A DNA stretch of 64,000 nucleotides from JACRDG01 sp963760985 (GCA_963760985.1 CAVXFM010000017.1:62001-126000); one strand, 5' to 3'; counted from the stretch's first letter, positions 45,528 through 54,912 are shown. The notes: generated by a model from the sequence alone, not told the origin. Translations and numbers: made by a program.

Positions 45528-47222
45528 TTAGCGCCCGCACCAGCGGCAACAGACACCTCGGAACGGGACAACCGGCTTTCCTGCGGGAAGTATGAGGGTG
45601 CGATTGGAACGAATCTCCGACACGCCTTCCCATCGAATGGCAGCCAATTTGTCGCGGGCACTGATCTTGTCGAGCAACACGAGGCGGCTTCCTACGCGTG
45701 CAGCAATGAGCACCTTGTCGAGCGCAATGGGCTCAGACGGCAGCACGCCCCTGGCTACGATTCCCTTTGGAGAAACCGATGCGAGCCTGGATTCCTTCTT
45801 CAGGAGCGTCTCGGTCTGAGGGTAGAGGTAATGCGCATTAATGTCCTTACGATGATAGAACATGCGGATGAAATGCGTCAATCCGTTGACTCCGCCAAAG
45901 ATGATGGCGCGATTCGACACATAGGACTGAAGGTCCAGGAAAAGGAAGGAAGTCCCCGGAGCCACGTTCGGACACTGGTGAGCCAGGGTCGTCCATAGGC
46001 CGCAATTGATCTTCGCTGCTTCTTGCCAGGAACGTCTCAGGTCAACGTGGAACGTAGCCATGAAACCCAGGACCACGACGGCAGCCAGCTTGGCCGCACC
46101 CGACACGCTCCTGCTTCTCCAGACAGTTGCCGCGTACCCGAGCAGAATTGCCACACCGAAGCTCGCCGCGGAATAGATGCGACTCTCTCCATGAAATCCC
46201 CATGACGCGCCATATCCAGCCATGAGATACGGGAAGGTTCCGAGGAGGATGAGACCCGCTGCCCAGAGAAGGATATACACGTGTTCCATGCGATCTTTCC
46301 GAAAGGCGCGGTCAGTATCTCGATGGAAAGGCGCGCCGTTCCGGAGGAGCAAGGCGGCCGAGAATAGCGCCACGACAATGCCTATGCCTACAGCCCACGC
46401 GTCGTTCGGCACCGACTTGAATGGTTCCAGCAGGTACGGGACGAAGTTCTCCACGTATGATCGCATCAGCTTAAACGGCGGAAATACCGCACGCAGTCCC
46501 ACAGCTCCTCCACGGAAAACCAGGAATTTGGTGAAAAGGAGCGCGGAGAAACCAACGGCCAGAGCAGCACCGAGTCGAAACCAAAAAGCCCGGTCAGAAA
46601 CCCCTCGCGTGTTGCGCTGCCTGCATGGGTACACGAACAAAGGCACGAGGAACAGGAGCAAGTTGGCAGCGTCGTACGCGAGCGTAGAGAGGTAATAGAG
46701 GAGCACCGGCGCGATCAGGCCACGGGGAGACACGCTTGCTTCGGCCCAGCGCTGGAAAGCGAGCACAGAACCCCAGAAGAGCAGGGTGCACGTCCAGATG
46801 TTGTCCATATGAAATACGTACGTGAGTGGACATATCGTAGGGAGAAAGAACGAGAACAGCATGGTGCTCGCGATGAAGGCCGGCCGGTCCGGGAATGCCC
46901 TCTTCAGACACATGCCCATCAATAGGCTCGTTCCCGCAAGCAACAGGAGTGCGACAAGATTGAATGCCGTGCGGTTGAAGCCGATAACAGGAAACAACAC
47001 GAGCCACGGGAGCCCTTCCAGAGGGCGTCGAAACTCAACCGCGTAATCCCAGATGGATCCCGGAAAGCTGTGCCAGTAGGGCACACTCAGAATCCACCAG
47101 TCGTCGGTCTGAAACCCGGTATCGCCGGTAATGACGGCGAGGGTCACTGCATAAATTACCAGCCCGGCAAATACCAACCAGTAGATCGGGACTCGTCTGA
47201 GGAGACTCTCGTCTGATTCCAT
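45528..47222 (-). CDS. Large polytopic membrane protein, GT-C-like
   Basis: About 564 aa from an ATG preceded by GGAG. Roughly ten hydrophobic helices over residues 15-420, then a soluble C-terminal part of about 140 residues ending in CCRWCGR. The first outer loop has GFQTDDWWILS, whose Asp-Asp pair resembles the metal/catalytic Asp of GT-C glycosyltransferases that use lipid-linked sugars. The family is not certain; no known motif confirms sugar transfer. Confidence 0.7.
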   Translation of the reverse strand: MESDESLLRRVPIYWLVFAGLVIYAVTLAVITGDTGFQTDDWWILSVPYWHSFPGSIWDYAVEFRRPLEGLPWLVLFPVIGFNRTAFNLVALLLLAGTSLLMGMCLKRAFPDRPAFIASTMLFSFFLPTICPLTYVFHMDNIWTCTLLFWGSVLAFQRWAEASVSPRGLIAPVLLYYLSTLAYDAANLLLFLVPLFVYPCRQRNTRGVSDRAFWFRLGAALAVGFSALLFTKFLVFRGGAVGLRAVFPPFKLMRSYVENFVPYLLEPFKSVPNDAWAVGIGIVVALFSAALLLRNGAPFHRDTDRAFRKDRMEHVYILLWAAGLILLGTFPYLMAGYGASWGFHGESRIYSAASFGVAILLGYAATVWRSRSVSGAAKLAAVVVLGFMATFHVDLRRSWQEAAKINCGLWTTLAHQCPNVAPGTSFLFLDLQSYVSNRAIIFGGVNGLTHFIRMFYHRKDINAHYLYPQTETLLKKESRLASVSPKGIVARGVLPSEPIALDKVLIAARVGSRLVLLDKISARDKLAAIRWEGVSEIRSNRTLILPAGKPVVPFRGVCCRWCGR

Positions 47223-47234
47223 GTCAGCGGTCAC

Positions 47235-47794
47235 TCCGTTCCGGGACGTTGAGCGCGGTCAGGAACTCCGCGCAGAGCCGCGCGCTGCCTGGCCAGCATA
47301 CCTCGAGTATTCACGCAAAATGCGCCTGCGGGGGGCGTTGGCTCGGACAGCTGATCCTTACTATAGCTCGAATCCCGAACGATCGGGCTAATTAGTGTGC
47401 TGCCTTTCGAAATGGTTCCGCTCCGCATTGCCTCGTGCCGAGGTCTATGACACACGGCGTGACAGCGAACGAGAGAGGTGCACCCCGTGGCCGCTGCATC
47501 GGAGTTCCGGGGAGACGAGATGGGCGAGGCGGGTGTCCACGACCGTGCGTGGGCAAGCCTCGGAGGTAACCTCACGACGGGTGATTGACTACGCGAGTAA
47601 TCGTGAAGTATGCTCCGGACGGATGAGAAGCATAGGCTTTCGGAGGGACGCGCGCTCTTTCGTGTCGTCTCCAGAACGAAGCTTCACACGATCCTGTGCT
47701 TTCGAGGGGTCCAGGAGGATTCGTGAAGACCGGTCACGCAGGTCAGCTCATCAAAATCCTGTTGCGGAACTGAGGGAAAATAAGGAGGTGTGTC
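47235..47794. other. Divergent intergenic region, no gene seen
   Basis: About 560 bases between the membrane protein and the bacterioferritin gene. Promoters of both should be here. An inverted pair CGAATCCCGAACGATCGGG sits at 47370-47390. No reading frame is convincing. Confidence 0.4.
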
Positions 47795-48352
47795 GTGGAT
47801 CAAAGTCTGAGAGAACAAAAGAAGCAGAAGGTTATAGAGGTGCTCAACCGTGCGCGAAGCATGGAGTTGCAGGCTATCACCCAGTACATGAACCAGCACT
47901 ACAATTTGGACAACTTGGATTACGGCGACATGGCAGCAAAGGTCAAGCTCATAGGCATCGACGAAATGCGCCATGCAGAGATGTTTGCCGAGCGTATCAA
48001 GGAACTTGGAGGAGAACCGATCACCGAGGCCATGGCAAAGGTTGAGAAAGGCCAAGAAGTCAGGGTGATGTTTTCCTTCGATGCAAACCTGGAAGACCAC
48101 ACTATCGACACGTACAACCAATTCCTCTTGGTGTGTAGAGAAAACGGCGACAGCACCAGCCTCAAGATCTTCGAGACGATCATTGATGAAGAACAGATTC
48201 ATTTCAATTACTTTGACAATGTCAACGATCACATCGAAAAGCTCGGCGAGACATTTCTCGCACGGATTGCCGGCACCTCGTCAGCAACAGGGCTTCAGAC
48301 TCAAGGCTTTGTTGCCAGGCGTAACATGGGGCCCACGCCGACCGGAGCGTAG
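47795..48352 (+). CDS. bfr: Bacterioferritin/ferritin-like di-iron protein
   Basis: 185 aa from a GTG behind AAGGAGGTG. Four-helix ferritin fold with ferroxidase ligands in RARSMELQAITQYMNQHY (Glu), DEMRHAEMFAERI (Glu/His) and IIDEEQIHFNYF (Glu-Glu-His). It oxidises and stores iron and protects against peroxide in anaerobes. A Met haem ligand as in haem-bacterioferritin is plausible but not certain. The C-terminal 25 residues are loosely structured. Confidence 0.9.
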   Translation: MDQSLREQKKQKVIEVLNRARSMELQAITQYMNQHYNLDNLDYGDMAAKVKLIGIDEMRHAEMFAERIKELGGEPITEAMAKVEKGQEVRVMFSFDANLEDHTIDTYNQFLLVCRENGDSTSLKIFETIIDEEQIHFNYFDNVNDHIEKLGETFLARIAGTSSATGLQTQGFVARRNMGPTPTGA

Positions 48353-48397
48353 GAACTGAGGCGCGGACAGAGTATTCATGCCCCCTTTCGAGGGGAA

Positions 48398-48437
48398 CCC
48401 CCCTTACTCTCTTGGAAAAACAGAGGGTAAGGGGGGG
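48398..48437 (+). terminator. Strong hairpin after bacterioferritin
   Basis: CCCCCCTTACTCT (48398-48410) pairs with AGAGGGTAAGGGGGGG (48422-48437) with a two-base bulge and an 11-base loop, 46 bases past the stop. There is no T-run on the plus strand after it, so it could also serve as an mRNA-end stabiliser. Confidence 0.6.
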
Positions 48438-48451
48438 TACGCACGCAAATC

Positions 48452-48667
48452 TCAGCTTCCCTGAGTCTCCCTCACCAAATCTTCCCGGGATTTCAAGAGA
48501 AGAGAGCCGCCCTGGGCACCTGCACTCTCGACCACCATACGCAGCAATTTTTCAAGGAAGTTTCTGAGAACGATTCCGCGAGAGATTGCTTGAGCAGCCT
48601 TCATCACGGGCTTCCGATCCAGACCTCCCCACATGCCGCTGGGCTGGGTTACTGAAGAATGGGCCAC
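48452..48667 (-). pseudogene. Remnant of a GAF-domain sensor/serine-threonine kinase
   Basis: 71 codons. The segment KAAQAISRGIVLRNFLEKLLRMVVESAGAQGGSLLLKSREDL resembles the conserved linker-GAF start of very large serine/threonine kinase-ATPase-histidine kinase proteins (the usual pattern is KASQAISGEIVLxKLLxKLMxIxIENAGAQxGxLLL). No kinase, ATPase or histidine kinase part is present on either side. I infer a fragment left by deletion. Confidence 0.55.
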
Positions 48668-48801
48668 ATGGTATTACGAGCGTCTGCACACACCGGTATT
48701 GCCGTGAGGGAATCCGTTCACGACCATTCTACCGAGCGCATTTGACACATTTCCGGAGGTGATTATGTTCAGATGAAGAAGCAGGGCAAGGAGGATCTGT
48801 A

Positions 48802-49101
48802 ATGAGTGAGGATAGATATAAGCCGACTAAGTTGGAATGGCTTGCGTTAAGTATGCAGGCATGGGTTCCCATGTTGCTCTCTCAAATGCGCAGGCTCTAT
48901 CCTACGGAAGGTGCAGATGATGTGCGCGTCTTCTTCAAGACAAAGGAGCCTTACAGCGTTCGGGTAGTGGTGAGACACGTGGAAACGGTGCCCAAGGCGG
49001 TCATCGAGTATCTCAACAAGGAGATTGCACGAGAAATCGGTGAGATCTGCCAGAGCCACGGTTGGGACGATAAGATAGGGCTCGAATGGGATGTTCGCTG
49101 A
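48802..49101 (+). CDS. Hypothetical small protein
   Basis: 99 aa behind a strong AAGGAGGATCTG site. Mixed alpha/beta composition with a charged middle (DDVRVFFKTKEPYSVRVVVRHVE) and a C-terminal helix (KAVIEYLNKEIAREIGEIC). No signal peptide, membrane segment or known motif. The strong start signal supports a real gene. Confidence 0.65.
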   Translation: MSEDRYKPTKLEWLALSMQAWVPMLLSQMRRLYPTEGADDVRVFFKTKEPYSVRVVVRHVETVPKAVIEYLNKEIAREIGEICQSHGWDDKIGLEWDVR

Positions 49102-49236
49102 CCCAAGTGCACGATACCGAGGCAATTCTTTGTGGGACTGAAGTCAATTCCGGGTCCAAGGGATAGGTCTGGGTTGATCCGCGCGAGAGAAAAGACAATG
49201 GTCTGCACGCGTTGCCCATGATAAGCTGCCCGCGTA

Positions 49237-49710
49237 GTGGTAGAGGAGCCCGTCGTGCGCACCAGAGACGACTCAAAGGATCAGACCAGACGTCCTCCCG
49301 GTTCGCCCGAAGCATCGGGAGCAGCGGTCGGAGGAGTTCCCTCGGAAGGAGAGAGCCGTTCCGGGCAGTGCACGGAAGTCGTTGACACGCCTGACGAATT
49401 TCCCATCTCTCCACACGTTCTACGCAGAAACAATATCTCCGTGTTGCGGGTGAAGGGAGACTGCATGAGAGACGCCGACCTGTGTGACGGGGATTATCTG
49501 CTCATGGAAAGATTCCGTGTACCCGCAGAGGGAGACCTTGTGGTGGCATCCACAGGAACAGGGGAATCGAGGCTCGGGAGATTTCATCGCGACGTGCGCG
49601 GGGTCAGGCTCGAATCGGCAAACCCTTCCCCTCAGGACATGGTTTCAGACGAAGGGGACGTGGAGATCTGGGGCGTGGTACTGGGGATTCTCCGGAAATA
49701 CACGACCTGA
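49237..49710 (+). CDS. UmuD/LexA-like S24 domain protein lacking catalytic residues
   Basis: 157 aa from a GTG. The first ~55 residues look disordered (Pro/Gly/Ser/Asp-rich) and there is no DNA-binding helix-turn-helix. The S24/LexA core follows: ISVLRVKGDCMRDADLCDGDYLLMERF...GDLVVAST...IWGVVLGILRKY. In LexA/UmuD the nucleophile is Ser in GxSM and the base is a Lys in the following strand (TVKR). Here GDCM has Cys in place of Ser, and the later strand (ESRLGRF) has no Lys. Self-cleavage is therefore unlikely. It precedes dinB by 155 bases on the same strand, mimicking umuD-umuC order. Confidence 0.75.
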   Translation: MVEEPVVRTRDDSKDQTRRPPGSPEASGAAVGGVPSEGESRSGQCTEVVDTPDEFPISPHVLRRNNISVLRVKGDCMRDADLCDGDYLLMERFRVPAEGDLVVASTGTGESRLGRFHRDVRGVRLESANPSPQDMVSDEGDVEIWGVVLGILRKYTT

Positions 49711-49864
49711 TCGCTCGGGAGCGTGTCAGACGGTAAGAGTTCACCGTGAGGGACGGAGAATGAGCCACTACGTGAAGAGAATAGTCCATCGACTTTGTCG
49801 GGGTCTGATGACTTTGTGGGTTCACGAAAGGGAGCGGTGAACGGTCTGTGCAGGTCTGTACGCG

Positions 49865-51025
49865 ATGAGTCACAAGTCGTTCATTCTGCATATTGATGCG
49901 GACGCGTTCTTTGCTTCGGTGGAGCAGGCGCTCGATCCCTCTTTGAAAGGCCTCGCGGTGATCGTGGGTGGCGGAGACCGCGGGGTGGTTTCCGCCGCAT
50001 CTTACGAGGCACGTCGGTTCGGGGTTCATTCTGCCATGCCAATTGTGCAGGCGCGAAGATTGTGCCCTCATGCAGTGTTCCGTGACCCCAATTTCCACGC
50101 ATACAAAGAATATTCCAGCCGCATGTTCGGTCTCATGCGCAACTACTCTCCCCTGGTAGAGGCCACCAGCGTGGACGAGGGGTACGTTGACCTGAGCGGC
50201 ACGCTGAAGCTCCACAAGGCCCCTGCATGGGGAGTGGCCCATCACTTGCTGGAGGCAATTCGATCTGCCCTGAGAATCAACGTTTCCGGAGGTCTCGCTG
50301 GTACCAAGAGCTGGGCAAAGATGGCAACCAGCCTCGCAAAACCAAACGGACTCCTGTACCTGGAACCTGAGGAAGCCGCGACCATCCTGGGATTTCTCCC
50401 CGCAGCAGCCATCCCGGGAGTGGGCAAAAGGGCCGAGGAGATACTCACTCGCGAGAGAATCCTTACGGTTGCGGATGTGGCTTCTGCGAGCCGTGACTTC
50501 ATGCGCCATCTCTTGGGCCAGTGGGGAGAGCGACTCGTGGATATCGCTTCAGGAAACGATCCCCGTCCAGTTCGTGCGGAAAGGTCCGGTGCGCAGCGAT
50601 CGTATTCCAAAGATCGTACCCTTGAAAAAGATACTCTTGATTACGGGTACGTGCGGCTGGTTACACGGGAATTGGCCGAAAAACTCGCGGCCAAGCTTAG
50701 GGCCGATGGCAAGGGTGCTCGCACGGTGACGTTCAAGATTCGATATGCGGACTTTAAAGACGTGAGTCGCTCGACGACGTTGAAAGAAGCGGTGAACGGC
50801 AACGCGGAAATTCTCGAGTGCCTGGACCGGCTCTTCTGGAAAACCATCACGCGGGGCTCGAGAATCCGGCAAGTAGGAGTAAGACTGGCAGGAATCGAAG
50901 ACCCTGCGGCCCAGATGAGCCTGTTCGATCCCGGACTGCTCGTGCGGAAAGAACGGGATCGAGCGGTCGACATTATTCGCCAACGATACGGCTTCGACGC
51001 GGTAAAGGTGCCAGGAAAGGACTGA
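49865..51025 (+). CDS. dinB: DNA polymerase IV (Y-family)
   Basis: 386 aa. Y-family polymerase with metal-binding DADAFFASVEQ (residues 9-19), the second site SVDEGYVDLSG, the HhH palm/thumb region FLPAAAIPGVGKRAEEIL and a little-finger domain (about 240-345). It copies damaged or misaligned template with low fidelity. The C-terminus has a beta-clamp-binding-like end (QMSLFDPGLL, a QxSLF pattern). The S24 protein upstream suggests a umuDC-like unit, here with dinB. Confidence 0.95.
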   Translation: MSHKSFILHIDADAFFASVEQALDPSLKGLAVIVGGGDRGVVSAASYEARRFGVHSAMPIVQARRLCPHAVFRDPNFHAYKEYSSRMFGLMRNYSPLVEATSVDEGYVDLSGTLKLHKAPAWGVAHHLLEAIRSALRINVSGGLAGTKSWAKMATSLAKPNGLLYLEPEEAATILGFLPAAAIPGVGKRAEEILTRERILTVADVASASRDFMRHLLGQWGERLVDIASGNDPRPVRAERSGAQRSYSKDRTLEKDTLDYGYVRLVTRELAEKLAAKLRADGKGARTVTFKIRYADFKDVSRSTTLKEAVNGNAEILECLDRLFWKTITRGSRIRQVGVRLAGIEDPAAQMSLFDPGLLVRKERDRAVDIIRQRYGFDAVKVPGKD

Positions 51026-51209
51026 ATGCACGTACGCTGCCCCGAAGAATCGGGTGTGACCGGAAGCAATCTCATGCCACACTCACGGGGCAGGACGAGA
51101 AGTGGCTGAAAGACCGGGCCATCGTACAGCGCTGCGGGCATCTTCAATCTTGCTCCGCACGCATGCCATTGGCGATCAGCCGAACGTGCCCCGATCAGCT
51201 GAATGTCTT

Positions 51210-51354
51210 ATACCGATTCGCGTTCACACGCGTAAGATCGTAGGGCTGGGGATCTCCTGAGCGAAGTGATAAGACGGCCTTGCGTCGTCCGTAGCGAAGG
51301 GGGGCCCCAGCCTGCTGCTTGCGCCAAGTTGTATAGTCGAAAGCGAATCGGTAT
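51210..51354 (+). repeat. Palindromic intergenic element, copy D (full length)
   Basis: 145 bp, ATACCGATTCGCGTTC ... GAAAGCGAATCGGTAT. An inner arm AGGGCTGGGG pairs with CCCCAGCC; the core reads GCGAAGTGATAAGACGGCC...GCGTCGTCCGTAGCGAAGG. It lies between dinB and a methyltransferase gene. It is nearly identical to copy E 1.2 kb away. Confidence 0.92.
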
Positions 51355-51412
51355 TACTGGTGGCTTCAGTGAGCTGCTTTGAGGATCGTCACGAGAGAAG
51401 GAGAGTGTTGGA

Positions 51413-52132
51413 ATGATAGATGCACAGAGACTGCACGAGATTATTCCCCTTGAGGTGAGACTCCGTGTGGTTGAACCACATATCTACTCGCTTCATGCGC
51501 CTGGTGAGAATACCAACGCGTATGACCGGATGGGTTCGATTTACGATACGGTCGCGTGCAACCGCTGGTACAATCGCCTCGTGTGGGGATACTGGATCTC
51601 CGAGTATCACTCCCTGTGCCTGCGTGCGCTCGGATCTTCCGACGACGGATGGGTATTGGACGCGGGATGCGGTTCTCTGGCGTTCACTGCAAATGCCTAT
51701 CTCAGCTACTCTGCCCGGCCGGTGGTCTGTGTGGACCAGTCAATCAAGTTGCTCATGATGGCCAAAGCGAAATTGGTCAAGCTCAACGGAGCAGTGCCCG
51801 ATAATATGGTCTTTCTTCACGGCGATGTGCTGCAGTTGCCCTTTGAACCGAGGAGTTTTTCCACCATTATCTCGCTCAACGTGCTCCACTGCATAGAGGA
51901 TGTGAAGAAGGCATTGCAGGAACTGAGAAACGTGCGTGCGGATGCGGGGACAATGTTCCTGACCACACTGATCCGGAACCACAGACTCGCGGACAATTAC
52001 CTCAATATGTTGGGAAAGACGGGAGCATTGATCCCGAGGACCGAGGACCAGCTAGTGGCTTTTTTTCGTGAGCTCGACCTGCGGGTCACGTGCCGAGTCT
52101 CGGGGAATTTGGCGTTCCTCTCCTGTGGATGA
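51413..52132 (+). CDS. SAM-dependent methyltransferase, class I
   Basis: 239 aa. Motif I is WVLDAGCGSLAFTA, the ribose Asp follows in VVCVDQSIKLL, and post-motif I reads VFLHGDVLQLPFEPRSFSTIISLNVLHCIED. The region before motif I (TNAYDRMGSIYDTVACNRWYN) is the usual substrate-side start of UbiE-like small-molecule methyltransferases. The substrate is unknown. It is bracketed by element copies D and E. Confidence 0.88.
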   Translation: MIDAQRLHEIIPLEVRLRVVEPHIYSLHAPGENTNAYDRMGSIYDTVACNRWYNRLVWGYWISEYHSLCLRALGSSDDGWVLDAGCGSLAFTANAYLSYSARPVVCVDQSIKLLMMAKAKLVKLNGAVPDNMVFLHGDVLQLPFEPRSFSTIISLNVLHCIEDVKKALQELRNVRADAGTMFLTTLIRNHRLADNYLNMLGKTGALIPRTEDQLVAFFRELDLRVTCRVSGNLAFLSCG

Positions 52133-52395
52133 GTTGCGCCTTGTTGCGTGCAACAGCCTACCATTGAGGCCCTGTGAGCCCATTACTCGATTTCCTCAAT
52201 ACGGTCCGCCTGTGTGACGCAGGTTCCCGTGCCGTAGGACGTGGTGACCACCAGGAACCTCGTCGCTCACGACTGTCTCGATCGGTGCTATCCCTTGCGA
52301 TCGGAAATACGCGACGGTAAGTGCGAAGATCTGTACTAAGCTTCCCCCTCGCACCTGGTGCACAAGTCGGCAGCAGAATCTCTGATGACCATGTG

Positions 52396-52540
52396 ATACC
52401 GATTCGCGTTCACACGCGTAAGATCGTAGGGCTGGGGATCTCGTGAGCGAAGTGATGAGACGGCCCAGCGTCGTCCGTAGCGAAGGGGGTCCCCAGCCTG
52501 CGGCCTGCGCCAAGTTGTATAGTCGAAAGCGAATCGGTAT
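52396..52540 (+). repeat. Palindromic intergenic element, copy E (full length)
   Basis: 145 bp, ATACCGATTCGCGTTCACACG ... AAAGCGAATCGGTAT, nearly identical to copy D except for a few bases in the core (for example CGGCCCAGCGTCGTCC). The rest of the 52.13-52.63 kb gap holds no gene that I can support. It ends 90 bases before the MATE transporter start. Confidence 0.92.
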
Positions 52541-52629
52541 GAGCTGGACACCCGCGTGAATCGGGGCTATGAATTGAGGCACAGTAGGCATTCCCTGCAA
52601 AGCATCGCCGAGGGACAGGACTCACATAC

Positions 52630-54102
52630 GTGAATACGGCTGACCAAACCGCAGAAGATCTCACCGCCTCGTGCCTTGGGGAAACAGAGACCGCGGGACC
52701 GGTCAATCACAAGCGGACAGAGGCAGACAAGGAAGGAGGATACAGGGAAGTCCTCCGGATAGCAGTACCTCTCATTCTTTCGACTGCGTCTCTGACCCTC
52801 ATGCTCTTTGTGAGCAGGATGCTGCTCTCGTGGTACGGCGCGAGTTCGGTCGCTGCAGCCACGCCCGGAGGCGTCACCTTTTTCACCATATGCTCGTTTT
52901 TCATCGGTACAACTGAATACGTGAATACGCTTGTCGCCCAGCACCATGGGGCAGGGGACAAACCGGCTTGCGCTCGAGCGGTATGGCAAGGACTCTTTTT
53001 TGCGGTGCTGTCCGTTCCCTTGTTCGTTGCGTGCATACCGCTGGGTAATCTGGTGCTTACATGGGGTGGCCATGAGGCCGAGGTTCTGCGTCAGGAAAAA
53101 GAGTATTTCTCCCTCTTGATGATAGGAGGCATCGCTCTTCCTCTCAATGGCGCATTGTCGTCGTTCTTTTCAGGTCGGGGAAAGACGATCATTGTGTTGT
53201 GGGGTAATCTCCTCGGCAACGTGGCCAATGCTGCGCTCGCGTATGTCCTCATCTTCGGAAAGTTCGGGTTTCCTGAGATGGGCATACGAGGAGCAGGCTT
53301 GGCCGCTGCAGTGACGGGCGTGTTACCGGGCCTTTACTGGGGTTTGTTGTTCCTTTCACCACGGTATCAGCCCTCCTACCGAACACGCAAGGAATTCCGG
53401 TGGGATAGCAAGCTCTTCCTCTTGTTGCTGCGTTATGGCGTTCCCGCAGGGGTGCAGTTTTTTCTGGATGTCGCGTCCTTTACGATGTTCGTGCTTCTGA
53501 TAGGTCGCCTGGGAGAGGTCGCTCTTGCCGCGAGCAATATCGTGTTCAGCATAGAATTGCTCTCGTTTCTCCCCATGGTTGGCATGTCCGTAGCCACCGC
53601 GACCCTTGTGGGCGAATACATAGGTCGCGGGAACCACGACGTGGCCGAGCGCTGCGTGTATTCCGCGCTGAAGCTTGCACTGGCGTATTCGTTGCTGTTC
53701 TCTTTCCTTTTTGTGGCGGTTCCTGAGCGTTTCCTGGAACTTTTCGGATCGGAAGCGCAGCACGGTGAATTTCACGAGATAGTGGCCCAAGGAATCATTC
53801 TTTTGCGTATTGTGGCGATTTACTCGTTGTTCAACAACATGTTCATCGTGTTCTCCGGAGCGCTCAACGGGGCAGGGGACACTCGCTTCGCGATGTGGAC
53901 CCAAACCGGGTTATCCTGGATTCTTTTTGTGCCCGCGGTATACGTGATCATCACGTACCTTCATTGGGGAATGCTCTGCGCGTGGACTTGCTTGCTCGTG
54001 TATGTCATCGTGCTCGGATTGGCATTTTGTCTCCGCTTTCGCTCAGGATACTGGAAGACCATCAAGATGGTCGCCCGGTCGCCTCAACCCTCCGCTTCAT
54101 GA
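52630..54102 (+). CDS. MATE family efflux transporter
   Basis: 490 aa with twelve hydrophobic helices in two six-helix MatE repeats (from about 45-250 and 275-470). Conserved start of repeat: REVLRIAVPLILSTASLTLMLFVSRMLLSW and GVTFFTICSFFIGTTEYVNTLVAQHHGAGD; second repeat AASNIVFSIELLSFLPMVGMSVATATLVGEYIGRGN. It exports cationic compounds by Na+ or H+ antiport. The 38-residue N-terminal tail before the first helix is unusually long. Substrate unknown. Confidence 0.93.
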   Translation: MNTADQTAEDLTASCLGETETAGPVNHKRTEADKEGGYREVLRIAVPLILSTASLTLMLFVSRMLLSWYGASSVAAATPGGVTFFTICSFFIGTTEYVNTLVAQHHGAGDKPACARAVWQGLFFAVLSVPLFVACIPLGNLVLTWGGHEAEVLRQEKEYFSLLMIGGIALPLNGALSSFFSGRGKTIIVLWGNLLGNVANAALAYVLIFGKFGFPEMGIRGAGLAAAVTGVLPGLYWGLLFLSPRYQPSYRTRKEFRWDSKLFLLLLRYGVPAGVQFFLDVASFTMFVLLIGRLGEVALAASNIVFSIELLSFLPMVGMSVATATLVGEYIGRGNHDVAERCVYSALKLALAYSLLFSFLFVAVPERFLELFGSEAQHGEFHEIVAQGIILLRIVAIYSLFNNMFIVFSGALNGAGDTRFAMWTQTGLSWILFVPAVYVIITYLHWGMLCAWTCLLVYVIVLGLAFCLRFRSGYWKTIKMVARSPQPSAS

Positions 54103-54349
54103 GCGGTGATCGCTCCCGCGACAGGGTAAGACCCTTGACTGAGCACAGGATCGTGAGCTACGGTTGAAAACTCAGCGGGAAAACCGCTTATTGTACACGC
54201 ACGTTTCCGTACCCGCGCTCAACTTAGGCACGGGGACAGTCATGGCTTACTCGGTTTGTAAAAACTTCGCTGCAAGAGCCGGGAGATCTGCGTGGCCTGC
54301 CGTGGTAAGTACCGCACAATTCCGACAAGATGTCGCAGGATAACGACCC

Positions 54350-54799
54350 ATGAAAACCCTAGCCAACCCGTACCGCGAAGGAGGTTGCTTCTTCTGTGGT
54401 CCGTCAAATTCCCAGGGACTGAAACTGTCTTTCCAGGAAACCGAAACTGAGCCGAATGAACTGGTATGCCAGTGGGTTGCTTCAGAAGTGTACAAAGGTT
54501 TCGGGAAGATACTGCACGGAGGAATCCAGAGCGGCCTGTTTGACGAGATCATGGGATGGACGACCCTGCATCTTACCCGGCAGGTTGCGGTTACCGCATC
54601 TCTCCAGGTGAATTTTCTCAAGCCACTTTACGTGGAGCAGTCCATCGAAGTCCGATGCCGTATCCAGTCTCGTGACGGCGCGAAGGTCAATCTGGAAGCC
54701 GAAATCACGGACAGCCACGGGGCAATTTGTACCAGGGCCACTGGCACCTACGTGATCATGGACCGCGAACGGTTTAACCTCGCGGTGGGCGACGAGTAG
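54350..54799 (+). CDS. PaaI-type hotdog thioesterase
   Basis: 149 aa. Start MKTLANPYREGGCFFCGPSN, then the hotdog helix KILHGGIQSGLFDEIMGWTT and strands ASLQVNFLKPLYVEQSIEV. PaaI-type enzymes hydrolyse aryl- or acyl-CoA to free acids. The active-site Asp/His region (HGGIQSGLFDE) fits the HGG..A.L.D pattern of the group. It may balance CoA in the aromatic-acid pathways nearby; that is context inference. Confidence 0.88.
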   Translation: MKTLANPYREGGCFFCGPSNSQGLKLSFQETETEPNELVCQWVASEVYKGFGKILHGGIQSGLFDEIMGWTTLHLTRQVAVTASLQVNFLKPLYVEQSIEVRCRIQSRDGAKVNLEAEITDSHGAICTRATGTYVIMDRERFNLAVGDE

Positions 54800-54912
54800 C
54801 ACTCTGGACCGGTGGACCGTTGTTGATGAAAGTCGTGAGTCTCACACGCAGACGCGTGAGGCACAACGGAGAGCATTGAGGAAACCACTGGACAAATCAG
54901 GACCACGGTACA

